Shown: positions 16,712 to 25,668, counted from the stretch's first letter. The stretch: 64,000 bases of DNA from VXYL01 sp965116345 (GCA_965116345.1 OZ220680.1:1364001-1428000); one strand, 5' to 3'. Numbers and translations are program-made. The notes: a model not told the origin generated them from the letters alone.

Positions 16712-17895
16712 ACCTCAGGTAAGGTGCAGGTGATCGGATCGCCCAACAGTTCCGCGATCGCCGGCAGGTCGAAGGCGTCGTCCTCGGAAACGAAACTGAT
16801 GGACACCCCGCTGGCACCGGCACGACCCGTGCGGCCGATGCGGTGGACGTAATCCTCCGGATCCTCCGGCAGGTCGTAGTTGATGACGTGGCTGATGCCC
16901 TCCACATGGATGCCGCGTCCCGCGACGTCCGTGGCGACCACCAGGTTGGTCTCCCCCTCCTTGAAGCGCCGCATGGTCGCCAGCCGCTTGCGCTGGGGAA
17001 TGTCGCCCGCGAGGCTCTCGCACCTCACCCCCCTGTTCTGCAGGTAGCTGAGCAGCCGCCTCGCGGTGTCGCGACGGTTGACGAACACCAGGGTGTGGTC
17101 GGGCTTGCGCTGGCGGACGAACTCCAGCAGCGTCGTGCGCTTGCTGTCGCGCGCCACGGTCCAGAAGCGCTGGTCGACGGTGTCGACGGCGAGCGACTCG
17201 GGATCGATGGCCACGTGCACGGGGTCCAGCGTCCATTGCGCCGCCAGGTTCATCACGTCGTCGTTGAAGGTGGCGCTGAAGAACAGCGTCTGGCGGTTCC
17301 GCTTCCTCGGTGTCTGATAGACGATCCGGCGAACGTCGGGGATGAATCCCATGTCGAGCATGCGGTCCGCCTCGTCGATGACGAGCACCTCCACGCGGCC
17401 CAGGTGGGCGATGCGCTGGCCGCAGAAGTCCAGGAGCCGCCCCGGCGTCGCCACCAGGATGTCGATGGGCCCGTCGTGCAGCAGGTTGCGCTGCTTCTGG
17501 TAGTCGATACCGCCGACCAGGCAGAGGATGCGCGTGTCCGAATGCTTGGCGAGATCCCGTGCGTCAGCCTCGATCTGCAGCGCGAGTTCGCGTGTCGGTG
17601 CCAGCACCAGCGCCCGCGCGGTGCCGGGCGGCAGTGGGCGCGCCAGCGGGAACTCGATCTGCCGGGCGAGGATGGTGATCAGGAACGCCGCGGTCTTGCC
17701 CGTTCCGGTCTGCGCCTGCCCGGTGACGTCGTAGTCGGACAGACTGTAGGGCAGAACCTCGCCCTGGATCGGTGTGCAGCGCTCGAAGCCGAGGTCGTCG
17801 ACGGCCTCCATGATGGCGGGCGGCAAGGCGAGTTCGCCGAACTCGACGGCGTCGGCGTCCCGCTCCTGGTCGCTCTCCGGGGGTGGGGAGCTCAC
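16708..17895 (-). CDS. DEAD-box ATP-dependent RNA helicase, RhlB-like
   Basis: RNA helicase of 395 residues with all core motifs: Q motif FERCTPIQGEVLP, motif I AQTGTGKT, motif Ia PTREL, motif II DEAD, motif III SAT, motif V ATDVAGRGIH and motif VI HRIGRTGRAG. The short C-terminal tail and spacing fit RhlB, the degradosome helicase, more than RhlE or DeaD. The GTG start is chosen because it overlaps the preceding stop as GTGA. It lies in the middle of the tightly coupled minus-strand cluster between an aminotransferase and the PerM-type gene. Confidence 0.9.
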   Translation of the reverse strand: MSSPPPESDQERDADAVEFGELALPPAIMEAVDDLGFERCTPIQGEVLPYSLSDYDVTGQAQTGTGKTAAFLITILARQIEFPLARPLPPGTARALVLAPTRELALQIEADARDLAKHSDTRILCLVGGIDYQKQRNLLHDGPIDILVATPGRLLDFCGQRIAHLGRVEVLVIDEADRMLDMGFIPDVRRIVYQTPRKRNRQTLFFSATFNDDVMNLAAQWTLDPVHVAIDPESLAVDTVDQRFWTVARDSKRTTLLEFVRQRKPDHTLVFVNRRDTARRLLSYLQNRGVRCESLAGDIPQRKRLATMRRFKEGETNLVVATDVAGRGIHVEGISHVINYDLPEDPEDYVHRIGRTGRAGASGVSISFVSEDDAFDLPAIAELLGDPITCTLPEV

Positions 17896-19145
17896 CTTTG
17901 ATCCGCCTGTCTGGCGGCGGCCAGCCTGACGCACAGAGTGAGCACCTCGATGCCCGCCTCGACCTCGTCCAAGGTCGCAAGCGTCGGCGCGATGCGTATG
18001 TTGCGGTCCTCGGGATCACGACCGTACGGGAACGTCGAGCCGGCCGGTGTCAGCGCGACGCCTAATTCACCGGCCAAAGCCACCACTGTGGTCGCGAGTC
18101 CCGGGGGCGTGTCCAGCGACACGAAATAGCCGCCGCGCGGCCGCGTCCAGCGCGCCAGGCCGACACCGCCCAGGCCCCGGGCGAGACCACGTTCGACGGC
18201 GTCGAACTTGGGTCCGACAATCTCGGCGTGGGCGCGCATGTGCCGCTCGAGCTTGTCGCCGGCGAGGAACCGGGCATGGCGCAGCTGGTTGACCTTGTCC
18301 GGCCCCACCATGAGGATCGACAGCCGCTTCTCCAACGCATCGAGGAAACCGGGGCCGCCACCGACGAAGCTCACGCCGCCGCCCGCGAAGGTGACCTTCG
18401 ATGTGGAGGCAAACATGGCGATGGAGTCCTCGGTGCCGGCGGCCTTGGCCATGGGCAGGATCGGCGTCAGGCGCGGTGGCGGAAAGTCGAAGTCGTGGAC
18501 GGTGTAGGCGTTGTCCCAGAGGATTAGGAACGGCTGCCCGCCCGGTTGCGGCGGCACGTGCCTGGCTGGCAGTTCGGCGAGGCGCCGCACGGTGTCCTCG
18601 GAGTAGATGCAGCCGGTCGGGTTCGAATACTTCGGCACACACCAGATGCAGCGTACCGCGTCGTCCGTGGCGACCCGTTCCTCGACCGCGTCCATGTCCG
18701 GTCCGCTGTCGGTCATCGGCACCGTCACCAACTCCATGCCCAGCGCTTCGGCGAGCACGAAATGCCGGTCGTAGCCGGGCACCGGACAGAGCGCCTTGAC
18801 CGGTTGCGCGTCGCGCCACCGCGACCCGGTGAGTCCCGTGTTCATCGCCGCTTCGAGGACGAAGAACATCAGCGTGAGGCTGGCGTTGCCGCCGGCGATC
18901 ACCTCCTCTGGCGCAACCTCGAGCAGGCGGGCACCGAGGTCCCGGGCTTCGGACAGTCCGCGCAAGCCACCGTAGTTGCGCACGTCGGTGCCGTCCTCGG
19001 CACGGAAGTCGCCGCCTAGGCAGCCGTCGAGCTCGTCGGCGAGGTCCAGCTGCCCGGTCGCCGGTTTGCCGCGGGTCAGGTCGAGGTTGAGGTTCGCCCC
19101 CTTGAGGGCATCGAACCGCTGCTCGAGTTCCCGGCGTTCGTTCAT
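17892..19145 (-). CDS. PLP-dependent aminotransferase (alanine/aspartate type)
   Basis: Fold-type I aminotransferase of 417 residues similar to the MocR/aspartate aminotransferase subgroup found in bacteria. Seen motifs are LDLTRGKP near the N terminus, YGGLRGLSEARDLGA, PKYSNPTGCIYS and DNAYTVHDF. The PLP lysine is in ASTSKVTFAGGGVSF, and the C-terminal NIRIAPTLA supplies the carboxylate-binding arginine. The ATG overlaps the argC stop as ATGA. The donor and acceptor cannot be fixed; a transaminase role in amino-acid synthesis fits its place between argC and hisC. Confidence 0.85.
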   Translation of the reverse strand: MNERRELEQRFDALKGANLNLDLTRGKPATGQLDLADELDGCLGGDFRAEDGTDVRNYGGLRGLSEARDLGARLLEVAPEEVIAGGNASLTLMFFVLEAAMNTGLTGSRWRDAQPVKALCPVPGYDRHFVLAEALGMELVTVPMTDSGPDMDAVEERVATDDAVRCIWCVPKYSNPTGCIYSEDTVRRLAELPARHVPPQPGGQPFLILWDNAYTVHDFDFPPPRLTPILPMAKAAGTEDSIAMFASTSKVTFAGGGVSFVGGGPGFLDALEKRLSILMVGPDKVNQLRHARFLAGDKLERHMRAHAEIVGPKFDAVERGLARGLGGVGLARWTRPRGGYFVSLDTPPGLATTVVALAGELGVALTPAGSTFPYGRDPEDRNIRIAPTLATLDEVEAGIEVLTLCVRLAAARQADQR

Positions 19146-20092
19146 GCGATCACGTCGTTGCACAGACCGAGGGTTTCCGGCAGCCCCAGCATGAGATTGA
19201 GGTTCTGCACGGCCGCGCCGGCGGCACCCTTGCCGAGGTTGTCGAAGCGGCTCGCGATCAGCATCTGATCGTCGCTGCCGAACACCATGAGGTCCAGGTG
19301 GTTGGTGCCGTTGCGGGCCGTGGGCGAGAGGAAACCGTCCTCCAGAACGGACTCGGGGTGGTAGCCGTGGACATGCACGAAAGGCTCGCCAGCGTACCGG
19401 TCCGCGAGAACCCGATACACATCGACCGGCGTCGCGCCGCCTTCGAGTTCGCGGGTCGTGAGGCCAACGTTGACGAGCATGCCACTGTGGTAGGCGCCGA
19501 CCGACGGCACGAACAGGGGCGGTCGAACCATGCCCGCATAGGCACGCATCTCGGGCAGGTGCTTGTGGTCCAGGTCCAACGAATAGGAACGGTGCCGCCA
19601 CGCCGGCGAGTCGTTGTCGGCGTACTTGGCGATCAGCGACTTACCGCCGCCCGAGTAGCCGGACACCGCATGCACGTGCAGCGTGGTTCCGGGGTCGATC
19701 AGGCCCTCATCGACCAACGGCCGGACACCGAGCACCACCCCCGTGGGATAGCAACCGGGGTTCGCGACCCGATTCGCGGTGCGGATTGACTTGCGGTGTT
19801 GCGGCGCGAGTTCGGGGAGGCCGTAGACCCAGCCCTGCGCCACCCGGTGCGCCGTGCTGGCGTCCAGGAAACGCGCCTCCGGGACCAGTTCAACGGCTTC
19901 CCTGGCTGCCGTGTCGGGCAGGCACAGCACGACGACGTCGGCCTCGGCAGACAATTCGCGGCGGCGATCAGGACTTTTGCGCTCGCACTCGTCGATGCGG
20001 ATCAACTCGATCCGGTCATGGCGGTCCAGCCGAGTGGCGAGTTCGAGTCCGGTGGTACCGGCCTGGCCGTCGATGAAGACGCGGTGGGTCAT
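19142..20092 (-). CDS. argC: N-acetyl-gamma-glutamyl-phosphate reductase (type 2)
   Basis: NADPH-dependent reductase of arginine biosynthesis, 316 residues. The length and the short N-terminal Rossmann motif DGQAGTTGLEL mark the type 2 ArgC group. The catalytic cysteine is in NPGCYPTG, and SGYSGGGKSLI and HKHLPEM are conserved family motifs. The ATG at 20092 places the Rossmann strand directly at the N terminus. It leads a run of seven genes (argC to sixA), most overlapping by four bases. It lies 52 bases after the esterase gene on the same strand. Confidence 0.92.
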   Translation of the reverse strand: MTHRVFIDGQAGTTGLELATRLDRHDRIELIRIDECERKSPDRRRELSAEADVVVLCLPDTAAREAVELVPEARFLDASTAHRVAQGWVYGLPELAPQHRKSIRTANRVANPGCYPTGVVLGVRPLVDEGLIDPGTTLHVHAVSGYSGGGKSLIAKYADNDSPAWRHRSYSLDLDHKHLPEMRAYAGMVRPPLFVPSVGAYHSGMLVNVGLTTRELEGGATPVDVYRVLADRYAGEPFVHVHGYHPESVLEDGFLSPTARNGTNHLDLMVFGSDDQMLIASRFDNLGKGAAGAAVQNLNLMLGLPETLGLCNDVIA

Positions 20093-20144
20093 TTTGCGAA
20101 GCGGTGCCTCGGACAACCGGCGGATTATAGCTGCCGGCAACCGT

Positions 20145-20795
20145 TCAGCCGAGCCGAGTTTCGAGCCAACCGCCGATGTCGGCGATTTCCTGCGGGCAGA
20201 CCTCGTGGCCCATCCCGTATTCCCGCCACTCAACGTCGTAGCCCATGGCGACGAGCGCTTCGCGCGAGGTGATCGCGCGGGTGATCGGGATCATCGGGTC
20301 CACCTGCCCGTGGGCCATGAACACCGGCATGTCGATGCTCGCAAAGCTGACCTCCTCGGCCAGACCCTCGTGGTTGTGGACGTAGGTGGACAGCGCCATC
20401 ACGCCGGCGAAGCGCGTATCCGATCTGAGACCGAGGTGCATCGCGACGACACCGCCCTGGGAGAAGCCCGCGAGGACGATCCGCGAGCGCGGCACTCCGC
20501 GTTCCTCCTCCAAGGCGACCAGTTCTTCCACCTGGTCGCCGGAGGCACGGATGTCGTCGCTTCCGGCCAGCGGGCTGTGCGGGTCGATGTCGTACCAGGC
20601 GCGCATCTCCACACCCGCGTTGATGGTCACCGGACGCACGGGCGCGTTGGGGAAGACGAACCGCAACGGTACCGAGAGGTCAAGCATGGGGACGATCGGC
20701 TCGAAATCGCGGCCGTCGGCGCCGAGGCCGTGGAGCCAGATCACCGTCCCCTTGGCATCGCCGTCGGGATCGAGCTCGATCGTCTCGAGTGCCAT
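20145..20795 (-). CDS. Carboxylesterase/phospholipase-type alpha/beta hydrolase
   Basis: Serine hydrolase of 216 residues in the carboxylesterase 2 group (acyl-protein thioesterase-like). The nucleophile is Ser112 in GFSQGG, and the expected triad is completed by Asp166 (HGQVDP) and His197 (GMGHEV). The N-terminal WLHGLGADGRDF forms the oxyanion loop. There is no signal peptide, so it acts in the cytoplasm. It starts seven bases after the O-methyltransferase stop. Relatives hydrolyse short-chain esters or thioesters. Confidence 0.9.
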   Translation of the reverse strand: MALETIELDPDGDAKGTVIWLHGLGADGRDFEPIVPMLDLSVPLRFVFPNAPVRPVTINAGVEMRAWYDIDPHSPLAGSDDIRASGDQVEELVALEEERGVPRSRIVLAGFSQGGVVAMHLGLRSDTRFAGVMALSTYVHNHEGLAEEVSFASIDMPVFMAHGQVDPMIPITRAITSREALVAMGYDVEWREYGMGHEVCPQEIADIGGWLETRLG

Positions 20796-20802
20796 CGTCG
20801 GG

Positions 20803-21468
20803 TCAGCGTTTGACGGCCAGCGTCAGGCCGTCGCCCACGGGCAGCATCGACACGTCGACCCGGTCGTCCGTGGCGACCTTGGCATTCAGCGCCCGGATGG
20901 CCCGGGTGTCGTCGTCCTGCGCCGAGTCGTCGGCGACCCGGCCACCCCAGAGCACGTTGTCGATGCCGATGACGCCGCCGGCACGCAGCAGTTCGAGGCA
21001 GCGCTCGTAGTAGACGTCGTAGTTGGCCTTGTCGGCATCGATGAAGGCGAAGTCGAAGGAACCTCTCCCACCGGAGCCGAGAAGCTCGTCGAGGGTCTCC
21101 ACGGCCGGCCGGACGTGCAGGTCGATCTTCGCGGCCACGCCGGCGCGCTCCCAGAACGGACGTCCGATGGCGGTCCACTCCGCGGAGGTGTCGCAGGCGA
21201 TCACGACGCCGTCCTCGGGAAGCGCCTCGGCCACCACTAGGGCGCTGTAGCCGGTGAACGTGCCCACCTCGATCGTCCGCCTGGCACCGATCAGCCGAAC
21301 CAGCACCTGCATGAACGCGCCCTGCTCCGGCGAGATCTGCATGCGGTGCCAAGGCGTTGCCGACAGCGTGTGCGTGCGTAGTTCGCGGGCTACGGCGGAC
21401 TCGCGGGTGCCGTGCGCCAAGAGATAGGCGTGCAGCGTGTCGGTGAGTTCGATGGTGTGACTGGACAC
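20803..21468 (-). CDS. SAM-dependent O-methyltransferase (caffeoyl-CoA OMT type)
   Basis: Class I methyltransferase of 221 residues in the cation-dependent O-methyltransferase family. IEVGTFTGYSALVVAEALP is the SAM-binding motif I, FDFAFIDADKANYDVYY holds the metal-binding Asp residues, and IGIDNVLWGGRVAD is the family-typical third motif. The GTG at 21468 is chosen because SSHTIELTDTLHAYL then begins as in known relatives. The family methylates catechol-like hydroxyls, but the bacterial substrates are mostly unknown. First gene of the minus-strand cluster. Confidence 0.87.
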   Translation of the reverse strand: MSSHTIELTDTLHAYLLAHGTRESAVARELRTHTLSATPWHRMQISPEQGAFMQVLVRLIGARRTIEVGTFTGYSALVVAEALPEDGVVIACDTSAEWTAIGRPFWERAGVAAKIDLHVRPAVETLDELLGSGGRGSFDFAFIDADKANYDVYYERCLELLRAGGVIGIDNVLWGGRVADDSAQDDDTRAIRALNAKVATDDRVDVSMLPVGDGLTLAVKR

Positions 21469-21650
21469 GGCTACGTTCCCGAATGCGGTCTGCCGCGAGT
21501 CGCCTCGTTCATCTTCGCCATGGCACCATCCGACTACCCCGTCGCTACCGCCATAATGCGGACTTGGCTGCCGCACGGCAAACCAACTGGTCCATGCCGA
21601 CCTCGCCCCAGCCGCAAGGCAATGCGCGAATACCGGAGGAGACCATCGCC

Positions 21651-21926
21651 ATGAGTGGAACAATGGACACCGAAGAGCGGGACATCCTCGCCCGATTTGA
21701 GCGCAGCGAGCTAGTCGCCCATCCCGATGCGGAACGGGAGATGACGGCTGCGCGGGAAGCAGCCCGCAACACGTTCAACAAGACCCGCCGCGTGAACCTG
21801 CGGGTCACCGAGCGCGACTTCGACCTCGCCCATGCGCGAGCGCGGGAGGAGGGCATGCCGTACCAGACGCTCCTGTCGAGCGTGATCCACAAGTATCTCT
21901 CCGGTAGGCTCATCGAGAGACCATAG
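21651..21926 (+). CDS. CopG/BrnA-like antitoxin without an adjacent toxin
   Basis: A 91-residue protein resembling type II antitoxins with a ribbon-helix-helix C-terminal domain: KTRRVNLRVTERDFDLAHARA then EEGMPYQTLLSSVIHKYLSGRL. That IPYQTLxSSxxHKY pattern is typical of the CopG-antitoxin family. The ATG is preceded by GGAGGAG. The usual partner (a BrnT-like or RelE-like toxin) is absent on both sides: upstream is the divergent methyltransferase gene and downstream is the nuo operon. It may be a solitary regulator or the remnant of a toxin-antitoxin pair. Confidence 0.72.
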   Translation: MSGTMDTEERDILARFERSELVAHPDAEREMTAAREAARNTFNKTRRVNLRVTERDFDLAHARAREEGMPYQTLLSSVIHKYLSGRLIERP

Positions 21927-21974
21927 CAGCCGGGAAGTCGACGTAGGCGTGAGGGAAGACCGCGGCGCGCTTTC

Positions 21975-22003
21975 TTGCCCGCCGTCCCTGCGGACTGTAT
22001 GGT
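21975..22003 (+). promoter_or_regulatory. Possible sigma-70 promoter for the nuo operon
   Basis: TTGCCC (21975-21980) and TATGGT (21998-22003) are separated by 17 bases, as in a sigma-70 promoter, about 105 bases ahead of nuoA. The call rests on consensus match alone. Confidence 0.35.
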
Positions 22004-22108
22004 GTCGCCGTTTCGCGACTCCCGCGCGAGCGGTACGCTAGAAGTCCGTCGGCAGGGTCGCTTCGAAGCATCCGCTTCGCTGTTGGCCGGAGATTCGAGG
22101 AGGGCCTC

Positions 22109-22525
22109 ATCCTACCGCTTGTGCTGTTCGTCCTCGCCGTGCTCGGCGTACTCGGCATGGTCCTGGTCGCGGCGTGGTTCATCGGCGCCAAGGCCCGCCA
22201 CGGCGGCGCACGCAACATCCCGTTCGAGTCCGGCATCGTGCCCGTGGGCGACGCCGAGGATATGCGGCTGTCCATCGAGTTCTACCTGATCGCCGTGTTC
22301 TTCGTCATCTTCGACCTCGAGACGATCTTCGTGATCGCCTGGGCCGTGGCGTTCCACGAACTCGGCTGGCGTGGCTATACGGGCGCCAGCATCTTCATCG
22401 CCCTGTTGCTGGCGGCGCTCTTCTACGAGTGGCGAACCGGCGCCTTGGACTGGGGTCTGAAGCGACGGGTTCGTGAGCCGGATCGCTACGCACGTACCGC
22501 CCAGACGGCGGCGGAGGGCACCTGA
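22109..22525 (+). CDS. nuoA: NADH-quinone oxidoreductase subunit A
   Basis: Membrane subunit of respiratory complex I with three hydrophobic segments and the conserved NIPFESGIVPVGDAE loop and FVIFDLETIFVIAWAV. A GTG at 22121 gives 134 residues but lies 17 bases after the strong ribosome site GGAGG (22099-22103). An in-frame ATC at 22109 sits five bases after it and would give 138 residues, so I place the start there. There is no ATG or TTG alternative upstream. First gene of nuoABCDEFGHIJKLMN; nuoB starts one base after its stop. Confidence 0.88.
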   Translation: MLPLVLFVLAVLGVLGMVLVAAWFIGAKARHGGARNIPFESGIVPVGDAEDMRLSIEFYLIAVFFVIFDLETIFVIAWAVAFHELGWRGYTGASIFIALLLAALFYEWRTGALDWGLKRRVREPDRYARTAQTAAEGT

Positions 22526-22526
22526 C

Positions 22527-23210
22527 GTGCAGTGGCGGCTCATCAAGACCGAACCGGGCGCATCCATGCGCGAGGCCGACGACGTCTACAACGAGGAGGC
22601 CGGCAAGAGCTTCCTCACCGCCAAGCTGGAAGACCTGGTGGCTTGGGGGCGGTCGAACTCCATCTGGCCGTTCAACTTCGGCCTGTCCTGCTGCTACGTC
22701 GAAATGGCGACGGCGCTGACGTCCCGGCACGACCTCTCCCGCTTCGGCGCCGAGGTGATCCGGGCCACGCCCCGCCAAGCCGATCTGATCGTGGTCTCGG
22801 GTACGGTGTTCCGCAAGATGGCGCCGGTGCTGCAGCACCTCTACGAGCAACTCCTGGAGCCGCGGTGGGTGATCTCCATGGGTGCCTGCGCCAATTCCGG
22901 CGGCATGTTCGACGTCTACAGCGTGGTTCAGGGTGCCGACAAGTTCCTCCCGGTGGACGTCTACGTGCCCGGCTGCCCGCCCCGGCCCGAAGCCTTCATG
23001 CAGGGCCTGACCCTGCTCCAGGAAGCCGTCAAGAATACGCCGCGCCCGCTTTCCTGGGTACTCGGCGACGACGGCTCGGTGTCCAAGTACAGCGTCAGCC
23101 AGCGGGACGCGCTCACGTCCGAGCGGATGCGGGCGACCGCGCTGGCCGAACCGACCACCGTCGGCGACGCGCCACTCTCCGATTCCCTGCTGGGCAAGAA
23201 ACGCACCTGA
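22527..23210 (+). CDS. nuoB: NADH-quinone oxidoreductase subunit B
   Basis: Peripheral-arm subunit of complex I carrying the terminal 4Fe-4S cluster N2, 227 residues. The cluster ligands are visible in GLSCCYVEM, GACANSGG and PGCPPRPE. The GTG start one base after the nuoA stop gives an N terminus (QWRLIKTEPG) that aligns with E. coli NuoB. It sits three bases before nuoCD. Confidence 0.95.
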   Translation: MQWRLIKTEPGASMREADDVYNEEAGKSFLTAKLEDLVAWGRSNSIWPFNFGLSCCYVEMATALTSRHDLSRFGAEVIRATPRQADLIVVSGTVFRKMAPVLQHLYEQLLEPRWVISMGACANSGGMFDVYSVVQGADKFLPVDVYVPGCPPRPEAFMQGLTLLQEAVKNTPRPLSWVLGDDGSVSKYSVSQRDALTSERMRATALAEPTTVGDAPLSDSLLGKKRT

Positions 23211-23213
23211 TCC

Positions 23214-25004
23214 ATGTCCGCAGTCGCCGAGGAAACCCGCGCTCGCACCGGTGAGTCCGCTTCGCACCACGACACGCACATCGCCGAGGATCTGGCGACC
23301 CATTTCGGACCGGATTGCGTGACCCAGGAGTGCGTCGACGGCATCCGCACGGTGTGGGTGCCGAAGAAGCACGTCCGCCAGGTCATGCGCTATCTCAAGA
23401 ACGACGCGCCCGCCCGTTTCGAGCTGATGTTCGACCTGTCCGCCATCGACGAGCGCGCCCGGCAGAACCGCGACGGGCAGCCGGCGTCCGATTTCACGGT
23501 TTTCTACCACCTCATGTCCCTGTCGTCGGACGACGACGTACGCATCAAGGTGGCGCTGGCCGACGGCGAGAGCGTCGACTCCATCGAGTCCATCTACCCG
23601 GTGGCGAACTGGTATGAACGCGAAGCCTTCGACATGTTCGGTATCGGCTTCGACGGACATCCCAACCTGTGCCGGATCCTGACGCCACCCCTGTGGGAAG
23701 GTCATCCGCTGCGCAAGGAGCATCCGGCCCGGGCCACCGAGATGGACCCGTTCAAGATGACGCCGGAGTTCCAGAAGTCCCAGCAGGAGGCGCTGCGCTT
23801 CGTGCCCGGGGACTGGGGCATGAGCCTGTCGGCGAAACACACGGACTTCATGTTCCTGAACCTCGGTCCCAACCACCCGAGCGTGCACGGCGTGTTCCGC
23901 ATCGCGTTGCAGCTGGACGGCGAGGTGATCGTCCAGGCGGTACCGGACATCGGCTACCACCACCGCGCCCAGGAGAAGATGGCCGAGCGCCAGTCCTGGC
24001 ACACCTACATCCCCTACACCGACCGGGTCGACTACCTCGGCGGGGTGATGAACAACCTGCCCTACGTCATGAATGTCGAGAAGATGGCGGGCATCGAGGT
24101 GCCGGAGCGCGCCCAGGTGATCCGCGTCATGCTCGCCGAGTTCTTCCGCATCTCCAGCCACCTGGTGTTCTACGGCACCTTCGCCCAGGACGTCGGCCAG
24201 ATGTCGCCGGTGCTGTACATGTTCGCCGACCGCGAACGGCTGTTCTCCATCGTCGAGGCCATCACCGGCGGGCGCATGCATCCGAGCTGGTTCCGCATCG
24301 GCGGGGTCACCCAGGACCTGCCCGACGGCTGGGACAGGATGGTGCTGGACTTCTGCGACTACATGCCGGCGCGCCTCGACCATTACGAGAAGATGGCGAT
24401 GCGCAACAAAATCCTGCAGCGCCGCACCAAGGGCATCGGTGCCTACACCGCCGAGGAGGGCCTCGACTGGGGCATCACCGGGCCGTCGCTGCGCGCCGCC
24501 GGCCACGACTGGGATCTGCGCAAGAAGCGCCCGTACAGCATGTACGACCAGTTCGAGTTCGACATCCCCACCGCCGAAGCCGGGGATTGCTACGCGCGGG
24601 CCGAGGTACGGGTCGAGGAGATCCGCCAGAGCCTGCGCATCATCCGTCAGTGCGCCGAGAACATGCCGTCGGGGCCGGTCAAGTCGGACCACCGCTTGAC
24701 CACGCCGCCGCGCAAGGAGCGCACGATGCAGGACATCGAGACGCTCATCCACCACTTCCTGAACGTCAGCTGGGGACCGGTGATCCGCGCCGGCGAGTCG
24801 TCGACGACTATCGAGGCGACCAAGGGCTGGAACTCGTACTACTCGGTCTCGGACGGCGGCACGATGGCCTACCGCACCCGGGTCCGCACGCCGTCGTTCC
24901 CCGCCCTGCAGCAGATCCCGCTCATCAGCCGGGGCTTCATGGTCGCCGACCTGATCGCCATCATCGCCAGCATCGACTTCGTCATGGCGGACGTGGACCG
25001 CTAG
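23214..25004 (+). CDS. nuoCD: NADH-quinone oxidoreductase subunit C/D fusion
   Basis: Fused complex I subunit of 596 residues. Residues about 1-190 are NuoC-like (AVNWYEREAFDMFGIGFDGHP-type segment, seen as VANWYEREAFDMFG), and the rest is NuoD, with LNLGPNHPSVHGVFR, IGYHHRAQEKMAE and a C-terminal ASIDFVMADVDR. NuoD forms the quinone pocket with NuoB. The fusion is the arrangement found in Enterobacteria and Pseudomonas, which supports a gammaproteobacterial origin. The gap to nuoE is 157 bases and holds a GC-rich hairpin. Confidence 0.95.
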   Translation: MSAVAEETRARTGESASHHDTHIAEDLATHFGPDCVTQECVDGIRTVWVPKKHVRQVMRYLKNDAPARFELMFDLSAIDERARQNRDGQPASDFTVFYHLMSLSSDDDVRIKVALADGESVDSIESIYPVANWYEREAFDMFGIGFDGHPNLCRILTPPLWEGHPLRKEHPARATEMDPFKMTPEFQKSQQEALRFVPGDWGMSLSAKHTDFMFLNLGPNHPSVHGVFRIALQLDGEVIVQAVPDIGYHHRAQEKMAERQSWHTYIPYTDRVDYLGGVMNNLPYVMNVEKMAGIEVPERAQVIRVMLAEFFRISSHLVFYGTFAQDVGQMSPVLYMFADRERLFSIVEAITGGRMHPSWFRIGGVTQDLPDGWDRMVLDFCDYMPARLDHYEKMAMRNKILQRRTKGIGAYTAEEGLDWGITGPSLRAAGHDWDLRKKRPYSMYDQFEFDIPTAEAGDCYARAEVRVEEIRQSLRIIRQCAENMPSGPVKSDHRLTTPPRKERTMQDIETLIHHFLNVSWGPVIRAGESSTTIEATKGWNSYYSVSDGGTMAYRTRVRTPSFPALQQIPLISRGFMVADLIAIIASIDFVMADVDR

Positions 25005-25031
25005 ATGGGTCGGACAAGCACCCGTAGCGAC

Positions 25032-25066
25032 GACCCTATCGCGCCCGCCAGGGCGCGCGGTCGCCC
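25032..25066. repeat. GC-rich intergenic hairpin between nuoCD and nuoE
   Basis: GCGCCC (25041-25046) and GGGCGC (25051-25056) pair around GCCA, flanked by an outer GACC/GGTC pair. The layout CGACCCTA, CGCGCCC, GGGCGCGCGGTCGCCC is shared with 57405-57445. It may dampen or process the nuo transcript, or be a REP-like repeat. Confidence 0.6.
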
Positions 25067-25161
25067 GTGTTGGCAAACCGCCGCGAATACCGCTAACGCT
25101 GACCGGGACAAACCCCGCCCCTACGCCGTGCATCTTGTTTGCTACACAGCAGGAGTGCCGC

Positions 25162-25650
25162 GTGGCTGAACCCGCCCTGATTCAAGTCCTGTCGGACGAC
25201 GAAATCCGCGAGATCGAGGAGGAGTGCGCCCACCTGCCCGACCGCAAGTCCGCCGCCATCGACGCCATGATGATCGTCCAGCGGCATCGCGGCTGGGTGT
25301 CCGACGAGAGCCTCCACGCCATCGCCCGCCTGCTCGGCATGTCGGCGGAGAACCTCGACAGCATCGCCACCTTCTACAACCTGATCTACCGCCAGCCCGT
25401 CGGCCGTCACGTGGTGATGGTCTGCGACAGCGTGTCCTGCTACGTGATGGGCGCGGACGGCTTGAGGAAAGACGTGGAGGAACACCTCGGCATCGGCCTC
25501 GGCGAGACCACCGAAGACGGCCGGTTCACGCTGCTGCCGATCGTCTGCCTCGGGGCGTGCGACCGGGCGCCGACCATGATGATCGACGAGGAGTTGATCG
25601 GCGATGTGACTTCGGAACGGCTGGCCGAGATCTTCGGCAGGTTCGAATAG
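25162..25650 (+). CDS. nuoE: NADH-quinone oxidoreductase subunit E
   Basis: Complex I subunit of 162 residues holding the 2Fe-2S cluster N1a. The four ligands are in VCDSVSCYVMG and PIVCLGACDRAP. The N-terminal helical part contains AIDAMMIVQRHRGWVSDESL, common to NuoE proteins. I chose the GTG at 25162 because CAGGAG lies six bases upstream; a TTG at 25135 is also in frame. nuoF follows 18 bases later. Confidence 0.93.
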   Translation: MAEPALIQVLSDDEIREIEEECAHLPDRKSAAIDAMMIVQRHRGWVSDESLHAIARLLGMSAENLDSIATFYNLIYRQPVGRHVVMVCDSVSCYVMGADGLRKDVEEHLGIGLGETTEDGRFTLLPIVCLGACDRAPTMMIDEELIGDVTSERLAEIFGRFE

Positions 25651-25668
25651 CGCAGGCCCGGAAACGCC

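Noticed and set aside
22395..25133. A 912-residue open frame antisense to nuoBCD
   Set aside because: It is a by-product of high GC codon use: the plus strand encodes clear NuoB and NuoCD with conserved cluster ligands, and the antisense product is His/Arg-rich without recognisable domains.
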